Below are positions 24,600 to 32,770 of a stretch of DNA of 64,000 bases, piece by piece. A program made the translations under genes and the position numbers. This DNA comes from an uncultured Actinomycetaceae bacterium (lineage in GTDB: Bacteria; Actinomycetota; Actinomycetes; Actinomycetales; Actinomycetaceae). The notes under the pieces were generated by a model, which was not told the origin of the DNA, made no database searches, and saw only the letters and a list, made by a program, of their open reading frames with translations. The stretch lies in assembly GCA_902464405.1 (NCBI GenBank), contig CABQJD010000005.1, positions 62,001 through 126,000 of the forward strand. Direction: 5' to 3'. Numbering within the stretch: the first letter of the stretch is position 1; every line of letters starts with the position of its first letter.

Positions 24600-26131
24600 C
24601 AGTGCGTCTCCTTATACCAATCGCGGAAAGTCTTCTTTGGCGGGGCGGGAACGTCGCGTACCGACGTCCACCTCGAAGCAATAGGCACTGGCAGGTGCCC
24701 GATTTTTTCGTCTTTGCCAGCCACAATATCGCCTTTAGTGACGGCGCGTGCAGCTAGCTTCCATGCTTTAGAGTTGCCCATCACTTTGCTGCTTGCCTTC
24801 ATGGCAATATCCCAGAATCCTGGCACGCCTCCACGATTTTCTTCGGTGATGCGATGACGTAAATCAACGAGCACTTCTGGAATGTTGATTTTCACTGGGC
24901 ATACTTCAAAGCATGCTCCGCACAGTGATGAAGCATAGGGGAGTGACGATGCGGGGTTGTGATGATCCATAGCCGCCAGAAGCTGCGGAGTAAGAATCGA
25001 ACCAATTGGACCTGGATAGATTGAGTTGTACGCATGCCCGCCTACGTGCTCATACACTGGGCAGGCATTCATGCATGCGCCGCAACGTATGCAGTGCAGG
25101 GCTTGGCGTCCAATCTCATCAGCCAATACTTTCGAACGCCCATTATCGAGCAGCACGAGGTGGAATTCCTGTGGTCCGTCTCCAGGCGTGACGCCGTTCC
25201 AGAAGCTCGTATAGGGGTTCATACGCTCTCCAGTTGCTGAGCGAGGAAGGAGCTGTGCAAACACTTCTGCATCCTGGAAACGTGGCACAATCTTCTCGAT
25301 TCCAACAAGAGAAATTAGAGTTTTTGGAAGAGTGAGGCACATACGCCCATTGCCTTCAGATTCAAACACAGACAACGTGCCTGTTTCGGCGATCATCATG
25401 TTTGAGCCAGAGATTGCAACTTCCGTTTTGAGAAATAGCTCGCGCAGATGAGCACGTGCAGCCATGGCAAGCTCCCGAGGGTCTGTGGATAGCTTTTCGG
25501 GAGCATCGCTCATTTCGCGTAAGAATATTTCACGGATTTCAGCTCGGTTTCGGTGAATAGCTGGAACCACGATATGCGAAGGCATATCCTTGCCGAGCTG
25601 CACGATCATTTCGGCAAGGTCAGTTTCCCACGCGTGAATACCGTGTTTAGCAAGTTCCTCATTGAGGTTGATTTCTTGCGTAGCCATCGATTTGACTTTG
25701 ACGACTTCCGTGGCATTTTTTTCGCGCAGAATGCTGAGGATAATTTCGTTCGCTTCTTTGGCATCACGCGCCCAGTGGACGATACCGCCGCGTTTTGTCA
25801 CATTTTTTTCAAGCTGTTGCAAAAGATCGGGGAGATTACTCATCGCTTCATGCTTGATTGCGCTGGCAGCATTGCGCAGTTCTTGCCAATCAGGCATTTC
25901 TTCCACGCGCATATTACGTTTGTTGCGAATGGTTGTGGTTGCATGCCGAAGGTTTTTGCGCATTTGATTATTACGCAAAGTCACCTGCGATCCTTCTGGG
26001 AATGTGGCACCCCATTGAAGAGTGTGATCGGGAAGGGGATCGCCCTGCACCCACTGATGCCCCGTGTGGGCAGAATTTTTCTTGAGCAGCTTGCTCGAAA
26101 CAACTTGTGGAATCCCAAGGAATGTTGGCAT
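24599..26131 (-). CDS. lutB: Lactate utilization protein B (iron-sulfur)
   Basis: A 510-aa protein with an N-terminal LUD domain and a C-terminal ferredoxin-like domain. Two cysteine sets can hold Fe-S clusters: Cys347, Cys350, Cys353 and Cys357 ('CIRCGACMNACPVY'), and Cys404, Cys407 and Cys411 ('CGACFEVCPVKINIP'). Other LUD signatures are 'SGSNMMIAETGTLSVFESEGNGRM' and 'HLVLLDNGRSKVLAD'. ATG 26131 shares one base with the lutA stop, and its own stop overlaps lutC in the same way, so all three are tightly coupled. Confidence 0.93.
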   Translation of the reverse strand: MPTFLGIPQVVSSKLLKKNSAHTGHQWVQGDPLPDHTLQWGATFPEGSQVTLRNNQMRKNLRHATTTIRNKRNMRVEEMPDWQELRNAASAIKHEAMSNLPDLLQQLEKNVTKRGGIVHWARDAKEANEIILSILREKNATEVVKVKSMATQEINLNEELAKHGIHAWETDLAEMIVQLGKDMPSHIVVPAIHRNRAEIREIFLREMSDAPEKLSTDPRELAMAARAHLRELFLKTEVAISGSNMMIAETGTLSVFESEGNGRMCLTLPKTLISLVGIEKIVPRFQDAEVFAQLLPRSATGERMNPYTSFWNGVTPGDGPQEFHLVLLDNGRSKVLADEIGRQALHCIRCGACMNACPVYEHVGGHAYNSIYPGPIGSILTPQLLAAMDHHNPASSLPYASSLCGACFEVCPVKINIPEVLVDLRHRITEENRGGVPGFWDIAMKASSKVMGNSKAWKLAARAVTKGDIVAGKDEKIGHLPVPIASRWTSVRDVPAPPKKTFRDWYKETH

Positions 26132-26919
26132 CACACACCTGCTTTCTTCGTAAAATCAGGAGCCTGCCATGGCTCGTCTTGAGTGCCAGCAAGCACTTCT
26201 GCGAGGTGCATCACTCGCACGCCAGCACGATTTCGGGCAAGTCCGCCGCCAATATTCATCAAACAAGAATAATCACCAGCTACGAGCACATCAGCTTTCG
26301 TACTCATCACATTCGCCATCTTATCTGCCAGCATAGAAGCTGACGTTTCAGGATTTTTGAGCGAGAATGTGCCGCCGAAGCCACAGCACGATGTTGCTGA
26401 AGGAAGCTCTACAAAATCAATGCCTTGCACATTTTTGAGGAGTCGCTCTGGTCTATCTCCCACTTTCGCTACACGCAATGAATGGCAGGTAGGGTGGAAA
26501 GTGACGCGGTGAGGGAAATATGCCCCCACATCTTCCGTGCCGAGCACGTCGACGAGAAACTCTGAAAGCTCATATGTTTTTTCTGCAATAGCTGCAGCTT
26601 TACGTGATAGTTCGTCGTCACCTTGAGTTTTGGCAACCATAGCTTGCTGTTCGCGCATTGACCCTGTGCAGGAGCCTGAAGGAACGACAATAGCATCCCA
26701 TTTTCCATTGAGTACGCCTTCAAATGTGCGCACATGATTTTCAATAAGCGGCAGTGCCTCTGGGTAATAGCCAGTATTGACGTGCATCTGCCCACAGCAG
26801 GCTTGCGTTTCGGGAAAATCGACGTCGATTCCTAGGCGTTCAAGCAAATGCAGGGTAGCTGCTGGTGCTTGCGGAAACATTGCGTCTGCAATGCACGTAG
26901 CGAAAAGTGCTACTCTCAT
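26131..26919 (-). CDS. lutA: Lactate utilization protein A (CCG-domain)
   Basis: A 262-aa cysteine-rich protein with two CCG repeats, 'ACCGQM' and 'TSCCGFGGTFS', each with a partner cysteine upstream ('ATCIADAMFP' and 'FHPTCHSLR'). Such domains bind Fe-S clusters or other metals in heterodisulfide-reductase-like enzymes. With LutB and LutC it forms the L-lactate oxidising complex. The start at 26919 lies 43 nt after lldP, with AGAAAGGAACC upstream, so uptake and oxidation share a transcript. Confidence 0.93.
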   Translation of the reverse strand: MRVALFATCIADAMFPQAPAATLHLLERLGIDVDFPETQACCGQMHVNTGYYPEALPLIENHVRTFEGVLNGKWDAIVVPSGSCTGSMREQQAMVAKTQGDDELSRKAAAIAEKTYELSEFLVDVLGTEDVGAYFPHRVTFHPTCHSLRVAKVGDRPERLLKNVQGIDFVELPSATSCCGFGGTFSLKNPETSASMLADKMANVMSTKADVLVAGDYSCLMNIGGGLARNRAGVRVMHLAEVLAGTQDEPWQAPDFTKKAGV

Positions 26920-26962
26920 GAGCGGTTCCTTTCTGTAGAAATAGTTAACGTGTGTATGAAGT

Positions 26963-28642
26963 TTAGGCTGGAATAATCGGGAAGATTCCTTGGGTAGTAA
27001 GGAAAATCAGTATGCACAGCACGAGCAGAAGCCCAGCGCTCCACGGAGCAGCCTTGCGTAGCAGCTCGGGTTCACAGCCTTGCTGCTGAATTGCTGTGGC
27101 TGCAATAGCGAGATTTTGCGGGGAAACGATTTTACCTAAACCGCCGCCGATCGAATTCGCTGCAAGAAGTACGCTAGGATCTGCACCAACCCCAGCTGCG
27201 GCAGTTGTCTGCATAGAAGCAAACAGCGCATTTGATGAGGTTGCTGATCCTGTTACGGCAGTTCCGATCCACCCCAAGATAGGCGAGAGGAAACCAAAAG
27301 CAGCTCCTGTAGCTGCGAGAGCTGCGCCAATCGCCACCGTTTGCCCAGAAAAGTTCATCACGTATGCCAAGCTCATAACGAGTGCAATAGTGAGCAAACT
27401 CCAGCGCAGCGCATAAATCGTATTGAGGAGTTCTTTCATGCCGCGTCCGAAACTGTATGTGTATAGTCCGCCTGAGCTTTTAGCTCCATAAACAATGCTC
27501 ACAATAATTGCAGTGAGTGCAATCATCGTGCCGGGGTTTGAGAGAGTCTGGAGCTTAAAGAGTGCGCCGCTGTTTGGTTCGCCCGCTGCCGTCACCAAAT
27601 GCCCATATAGCCCTGGCCATTTAATAAGAGTATCGGTGGAAGAGAGCAGAGCTGGCAGATCCACGCCAATCTTCCAGAGCTTAGAAATAGCAAAGATAAT
27701 GACGACGAGCCAGTAGGGCATAAGACCAAGCACTATACGGCTCGTGGTAGGCGCAGTTGTTGATTTCGTCTGCGACTTCCACTCATCTGGTGTTGATGGA
27801 CGGAACTTGACGAGCAGGAGTGCCGTCACGGCGAAGCCCATGAGCGAAGCAAACACAGCTGTGAGCTCATACGAGATATAGTGGGCGGCGACGAAGTGGC
27901 ATATTGCCGTCACGATTCCTTGGATTAAACCGATATGCCACAGCTGTTTAATACCGCGGGTGCCATCGAGAATGCCGAGCATGGCGATCGGAATAAATAC
28001 GGCAATAACGGGAGTAATGCACGAGGTGGTTGCAGCAACTTCAGCTCCAGTGATACCGCCGATAGAGCCAGCGGTGGTGAGCGGGATTGCCATTGCGCCA
28101 AAGCAGACGTTAATCGCATTTCCTACCATCGTCACCAAAGCAGCTTTAATTGGGGGAAGCCCGAGTGAAAACAGCATCGCGGCGACAATAGCGACGGGCG
28201 CACCGAAGCCAGCTAAGCCTTCGAGCAGACCGCAAAAAGAAAAACCGATGAGGAGGGCTTGGATACGCATATCGCCTTTGCCCACAGCGGAAAATACGGA
28301 GCGCACATCGTCGGCACGCCCAGAAGAAACGGTGAGATTATAGAGCCAGACAGCGGCAATCACGATGTAGAGAATAGGAGTGACGCCGAATGCAAGACCA
28401 TAGAGTGCAGAATTGGCAACGAGTCCAGCAGGCATATGGAACCCGAATGCGGCGATGAGCGCAGCGAGCACAAGAGCTCCTAATGCGCACCAGTGAGTTG
28501 CCAGCTTAAAAACACCGAGCAAGACGAAAAAAAGAACCAGCGGCAGAATGCCAACGAGTGCGGAGAATACTGTGGAGCCAGCGATCGCTTCGGTTGAAGG
28601 TGTGAAGCTCGCAACGGGGAGAATCTGAGTGAGTATGCCCAT
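26963..28642 (-). CDS. lldP: L-lactate permease (LctP family)
   Basis: A 559-aa transporter with at least twelve hydrophobic segments. Family signatures include 'FSFCGLLEGLAGFGAPVAIVAAML', 'NAINVCFGAMAIPLTTAG', the late 'GWIGTAVTGSATSSNALF' and 'NSIGGGLGKIVSPQNLAIAA', which are characteristic of LldP/GlcA. It imports lactate (possibly glycolate) for the LutABC complex encoded just downstream. No FadR/GntR-type LutR regulator is in the window. ATG 28642 has AAAGAGA about 8 nt upstream. Confidence 0.93.
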   Translation of the reverse strand: MGILTQILPVASFTPSTEAIAGSTVFSALVGILPLVLFFVLLGVFKLATHWCALGALVLAALIAAFGFHMPAGLVANSALYGLAFGVTPILYIVIAAVWLYNLTVSSGRADDVRSVFSAVGKGDMRIQALLIGFSFCGLLEGLAGFGAPVAIVAAMLFSLGLPPIKAALVTMVGNAINVCFGAMAIPLTTAGSIGGITGAEVAATTSCITPVIAVFIPIAMLGILDGTRGIKQLWHIGLIQGIVTAICHFVAAHYISYELTAVFASLMGFAVTALLLVKFRPSTPDEWKSQTKSTTAPTTSRIVLGLMPYWLVVIIFAISKLWKIGVDLPALLSSTDTLIKWPGLYGHLVTAAGEPNSGALFKLQTLSNPGTMIALTAIIVSIVYGAKSSGGLYTYSFGRGMKELLNTIYALRWSLLTIALVMSLAYVMNFSGQTVAIGAALAATGAAFGFLSPILGWIGTAVTGSATSSNALFASMQTTAAAGVGADPSVLLAANSIGGGLGKIVSPQNLAIAATAIQQQGCEPELLRKAAPWSAGLLLVLCILIFLTTQGIFPIIPA

Positions 28643-28780
28643 TAAGAATCTCTTTCTACGTAGGTCGGCATAAGCCGAGTATGAGATATAGCGGGGCAGG
28701 CGCTGTATCGACAGTGAAAAGCGCCAACCGCTTATGCGCCAATTTTATTAGCAAGTGTGTGAAAAATGGGAAAATAATTG

Positions 28781-28818
28781 CTGCATATTACGCGCGAAAT
28801 CTCTTACGTAATATGCAG
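28781..28818 (-). terminator. Probable terminator after glgB
   Basis: CTGCATATTACG (28781-28792) pairs with CGTAATATGCAG (28807-28818) around a 14-nt loop. On the minus strand the stem is followed by CAATTATTTTCCC. It lies 43 nt past the glgB stop and ahead of lldP. Confidence 0.55.
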
Positions 28819-28861
28819 CGATGAGGAATACAGTATAAAAATGTAGTAAATTCCTGAAAAA

Positions 28862-31048
28862 TTAAGCTTTCTTGGGAGTTAGATATACAACCCCGAATGG
28901 AGGAAGCTGAAGATTCACGGAATATGGGCGGCCATTCCAGCCGATAGGATCAGCTTGTGCGCACCCGAAATTCCCAACTCCCGAACCGCCATATATATCT
29001 GCATCAGAATTGAAAATTTCTTCCCACTGCCCGCCGTACGGCAAGCCGACTCGGTAGTCGGTATGGGGAACGCCAGCAAAGTTGCAGATAACGGCAACAA
29101 CGTCATCGCCATCATGGCTCTTACGCAAATAGGAGAGCACGTTGTGATCGCCGTCAGAAACTTCAATCCATTCAAAGCCAGCATTTGTGAAATCTTCACT
29201 CCACAGTGCGCAGTGTTCACGGTAGACCTTGTTGAGATCGCGCACGCATCGCATCACGCCATCGTGCTGTTCGTTCTGGGTGAGCCACCAGTCAAGACCG
29301 CGCCCTTCATTCCATTCATCGATCTGTGCAAATTCCTGCCCCATAAAGATGAGCTGTTTTCCTGGGTGACTCCACTGGTAAGCGTAGAGCAAGCGCACTC
29401 CAGCAAGTTTTTGCCAATGATCGCCAGGCATCTTCGAATAGAGGGAGCCTTTGCCATGCACGACTTCATCGTGAGAAAGAGGGAGCATGAATTGTTCGCT
29501 AAAGGCATATACAAGGGAGAACGTGAGCTCGCCGTGGTGCCAGCGGCGATTGATCGGTTTTTCTTGCATATAGCGCAAAGTGTCGTTCATCCAGCCCATA
29601 TTCCATTTCAAGCCGAACCCTAGCCCGCCGCTTTCTGTGAGACCAGTGACGCCGCTCCAGCTCGTACTTTCCTCAGCGATCATCATAATCCCTGGGTTAT
29701 TTTTATAGGCTGTAGCATTCGTCTCTTGTATGAAGGAAATAGCCTCCAAATTTTCACGCCCGCCATAAGCGTTTGGCTGCCATTGACCAGCTTCTCGCGA
29801 ATAGTCAAGGTAGAGCATAGATGCCACTGCATCCACGCGAATTGCATCAATATGGAATTCTTTCATCCAGTAGAGGGCATTTGCTACAAGGAAATTCCGC
29901 ACTTCGTTACGCCCAAAGTTGAAGACGTATGTGCCCCAGTCGGGGTGTTCGCCACGCAGGGGGTTAGGGTCTTCGTAGAGCGGAGTTCCGTCAAAACGAG
30001 CCAGCGCCCATTCGTCGCGTGGGAAGTGGGCAGGTACCCAGTCCATAATCACGCCGATTCCAGCGTTGTGCAGTTCGTTGATGAGATAACGCAGATCGTC
30101 AGGAGAGCCATAGCGAGAGGTAGGAGCGTAATAGCTGGTCACTTGATAGCCCCAGCTAGGGCCGAAGGGGTGCTCGGCAAGAGGCATAAATTCTACGTGT
30201 GTGAATCCCAGGTATTTTACGTGCCCAATCAGTTGCTCGGCGAGTGAACGATAGTCGTTCCCTGGGCGCCATGAGCCTAAATGAAGTTCGTAGACGGAAA
30301 CAGGGCCTGAGTGGGGGTCGCAGGCGGCACGCTGAGCAAGCCATTCGTCGTCATCCCATGAGAAATGTGAAGAGGTGACGATGCTCGCTGTGCTCGGAGG
30401 AACTTCTGTTGCGCGAGCCATCGGGTCTGCTTTTTGATGGAGAGATCCATCTTGATACTCGATTTCGTATTTATATCGAGCTCCTTCTCCAGCCCCAGGA
30501 ATGAAGAGTTCCCACACGCCGCTTTCGCCAAGTGAACGCATGGGAGCGGTAGCGCCATTCCAACCGTTGAAATCACCAACAACGCGCACGGCTTTAGCAT
30601 TTGGAGCCCACACTGAGAAGCTCACGCCACTTACTAGACCCATACTTGTTTCGTAGGTATGCACGTGTGCTCCGAGCATTTCCCAGAGCTGCTCGTGGCG
30701 TCCTTCAGCAAAGAGATATGTGTCTGTTTCTCCCACAGTGGGAAGGAATCGATAGCCATCGTCTGAGAGTATTTCCGTCTCGCCATAGACGGTGCGTACG
30801 CGATAATCTGGAACTTCGGTGCATTCAAGTACCACGTACCAAATGCCGTTGAATTCGTGCTGTGCTTGATATTCGCCTTCATTCGTGACGATGTAGACGG
30901 CATCTGCCATCTGCCGCCCGACGCGAATAGTCACGTGAGCGCAGTCGTCGTGCATATGGGGCCCGAGAATATCGTGCGGTGCATAGTAATGCCCGTTTGA
31001 GACGAGATCGAGCGTATCGTATGAAATCGGAATCGGAGAGCTATTCAT
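28862..31048 (-). CDS. glgB: 1,4-alpha-glucan branching enzyme
   Basis: A 728-aa GH13 enzyme that creates alpha-1,6 branches in glycogen or in GlgE-made glucan. N-terminal beta domains include the CBM48 'SFSVWAPNAKAVRVVGDFNGW'. The catalytic barrel contains 'DWVPAHFP', the nucleophile Asp in 'DAIRVDAVASM' (about residue 405), the acid Glu in 'MMIAEEST' (about 457) and 'LSHDEVVHGKGSL'. It is the third gene of glgE-maltokinase-glgB on the minus strand, after a 181-nt gap that could carry its own promoter. Confidence 0.95.
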   Translation of the reverse strand: MNSSPIPISYDTLDLVSNGHYYAPHDILGPHMHDDCAHVTIRVGRQMADAVYIVTNEGEYQAQHEFNGIWYVVLECTEVPDYRVRTVYGETEILSDDGYRFLPTVGETDTYLFAEGRHEQLWEMLGAHVHTYETSMGLVSGVSFSVWAPNAKAVRVVGDFNGWNGATAPMRSLGESGVWELFIPGAGEGARYKYEIEYQDGSLHQKADPMARATEVPPSTASIVTSSHFSWDDDEWLAQRAACDPHSGPVSVYELHLGSWRPGNDYRSLAEQLIGHVKYLGFTHVEFMPLAEHPFGPSWGYQVTSYYAPTSRYGSPDDLRYLINELHNAGIGVIMDWVPAHFPRDEWALARFDGTPLYEDPNPLRGEHPDWGTYVFNFGRNEVRNFLVANALYWMKEFHIDAIRVDAVASMLYLDYSREAGQWQPNAYGGRENLEAISFIQETNATAYKNNPGIMMIAEESTSWSGVTGLTESGGLGFGLKWNMGWMNDTLRYMQEKPINRRWHHGELTFSLVYAFSEQFMLPLSHDEVVHGKGSLYSKMPGDHWQKLAGVRLLYAYQWSHPGKQLIFMGQEFAQIDEWNEGRGLDWWLTQNEQHDGVMRCVRDLNKVYREHCALWSEDFTNAGFEWIEVSDGDHNVLSYLRKSHDGDDVVAVICNFAGVPHTDYRVGLPYGGQWEEIFNSDADIYGGSGVGNFGCAQADPIGWNGRPYSVNLQLPPFGVVYLTPKKA

Positions 31049-31229
31049 AATCTTATACTCCCATGTTTTTCTGCTGTGTGAGGGCGTTTCCTCAAAGTTG
31101 TTTTAATAATATATAAAAAGATGCGTTGATGGTTCGTATGTGATGCAGGCTGTATTGTGAGATGCCTTTTGGATAGCTGTGCTGCTACGGATATCGGTAT
31201 CGCCATGCATTCACAGATCTACTCATTTC

Positions 31230-32759
31230 TTAAGTGTATGCATGCATAATCTCAGTAATTCCGGAGAGGGGGATGTCGATCCACGATGGGCGGTATGCTG
31301 CTTCATATATCACTTCATAGAGAGCTTTATCGAGAATAAGGGCATCAGCAAGTTCTGATTTTTTTGCACCATAGGCATGTAAAAATTCTGAGCGAGCAGC
31401 ATTTTCCCATTCAGCTATGAGCTCGGAGTTTGCGCCTTGTTTTCGGGCGAAACCAGCTGCATAGCTGAGAGATCGAAGCATACCTGCAATATCTCGCAGG
31501 GCAAGATCAGGCTTGTTTCGTTCACTCAGCGGGCGCAAAGGTTCCCCCTCAAAGTCGATAACGCGCCACTCGTCAGCGCTTTCTTCCTGAGTACCATGCT
31601 GGGAGTTGCTATGTGTGCGCAGCACTTGCCCGAGATGAAAATCCCCATGAATGCGCTGCAACTGTGGCCATGCGCTGCAAGCGGCACGAGTGTAGATATC
31701 TTCGATACGCGCGGCGTATGGTTGTAGCTCTGGCACGCGATCGAGAGCCTGAGCTGCACGAGCACGCCATGATGCAAGCTGAATTGCACGTGCATCGTCA
31801 TTCGGCTCAGCAGTTGGCAGGGCGCTCGCGAGCGCGGTGTGCATAGCACGTGTGGTGTGTCCGAGCTGAGCGATAGCAGAGATTGGAAAGTTTCCACTAG
31901 TGCTAAGTTCGCTTGTGATGAGCTGCCATGCATCCGCAGATCCATCAAGAAATTCCGAAGCTGTGAGTATATCGGCTTGATACTCGCATTGGTGGTTGGC
32001 AGATACTGGCTCCGATATTTTGAAGCTGGCAGAAGAAAAACATGCCCGCGCATACCCGTACTGCGCTGGAACCACTGCGCTGCCAGCATTATCGAGAGCG
32101 CATTGAAGTTCAATATCTGGGTTGATTCCAGGGTGGACGAGTCGCAGTAATTTCACGATTATGCTACGCCCATCAGCAAGTCTATAAATAATAGAGGTGT
32201 TTGATTGCTCAGATGTGAGTTTATGTGAGGTGACGATTTTTGCAAGACTATGGAAGGTTTCGCGCAGTGGTGTTCCATATATTCGCAGGCAGGAAATATT
32301 TCTTGGAGTATCTTCGTGAGATTCCCCAAAAATAGCTGGATGCGGTATTTCGTTAGCAGGATCGCCAGGGGTAAGGGCAGCGGCAAGCAAGGCTGCTCGT
32401 CCTTCAGGAGTGTCGGTAGCGTCGATGTATATAGGCGCTGTAGCAGAATTATTTGCCGATTGGAGTTTGTGGACAATTGGCACTGCATAGAGGTTGGCTC
32501 CAGCTTCCACTAGCAGGAAAAGTATCGCGCAATCAGAGTTTTGTGCGAGCACTGTCAGATTAGTTATGTGTACTTGCTGACTTGGCGGAACGCTGCTTTT
32601 TTGAGTCGAAGCGCCGTGTAAATCGTCACTGCTAGTGCTGCTTCCAGCAGTGATTTCGCTGCCACTTTCATCGGAGATATCGGTGGAGGTGAGAAACCAA
32701 CGTTGGCTAGGCAGCCACGAGCTTAAAAATGTTTCGATAGATGATTGATTGATGTTCAT
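31230..32759 (-). CDS. mak: Maltokinase (Pep2/Mak)
   Basis: A 509-aa kinase that phosphorylates maltose to maltose-1-phosphate, the substrate of GlgE. The N-terminus has the maltokinase segment 'LSSWLPSQRWF'. The aminoglycoside-phosphotransferase-like core carries the catalytic loop 'RIHGDFHLGQVLRT' and the metal-binding 'WRVIDFEGEPLRPLSERN'. A low-complexity Ser/Thr-rich insert lies near residues 30-65. It is not fused to trehalose synthase as in some actinobacteria. ATG 32759 lies 11 nt past the glgE stop; a longer frame would run back into glgE. Confidence 0.9.
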   Translation of the reverse strand: MNINQSSIETFLSSWLPSQRWFLTSTDISDESGSEITAGSSTSSDDLHGASTQKSSVPPSQQVHITNLTVLAQNSDCAILFLLVEAGANLYAVPIVHKLQSANNSATAPIYIDATDTPEGRAALLAAALTPGDPANEIPHPAIFGESHEDTPRNISCLRIYGTPLRETFHSLAKIVTSHKLTSEQSNTSIIYRLADGRSIIVKLLRLVHPGINPDIELQCALDNAGSAVVPAQYGYARACFSSASFKISEPVSANHQCEYQADILTASEFLDGSADAWQLITSELSTSGNFPISAIAQLGHTTRAMHTALASALPTAEPNDDARAIQLASWRARAAQALDRVPELQPYAARIEDIYTRAACSAWPQLQRIHGDFHLGQVLRTHSNSQHGTQEESADEWRVIDFEGEPLRPLSERNKPDLALRDIAGMLRSLSYAAGFARKQGANSELIAEWENAARSEFLHAYGAKKSELADALILDKALYEVIYEAAYRPSWIDIPLSGITEIMHAYT

Positions 32760-32770
32760 ATGCCCGCATT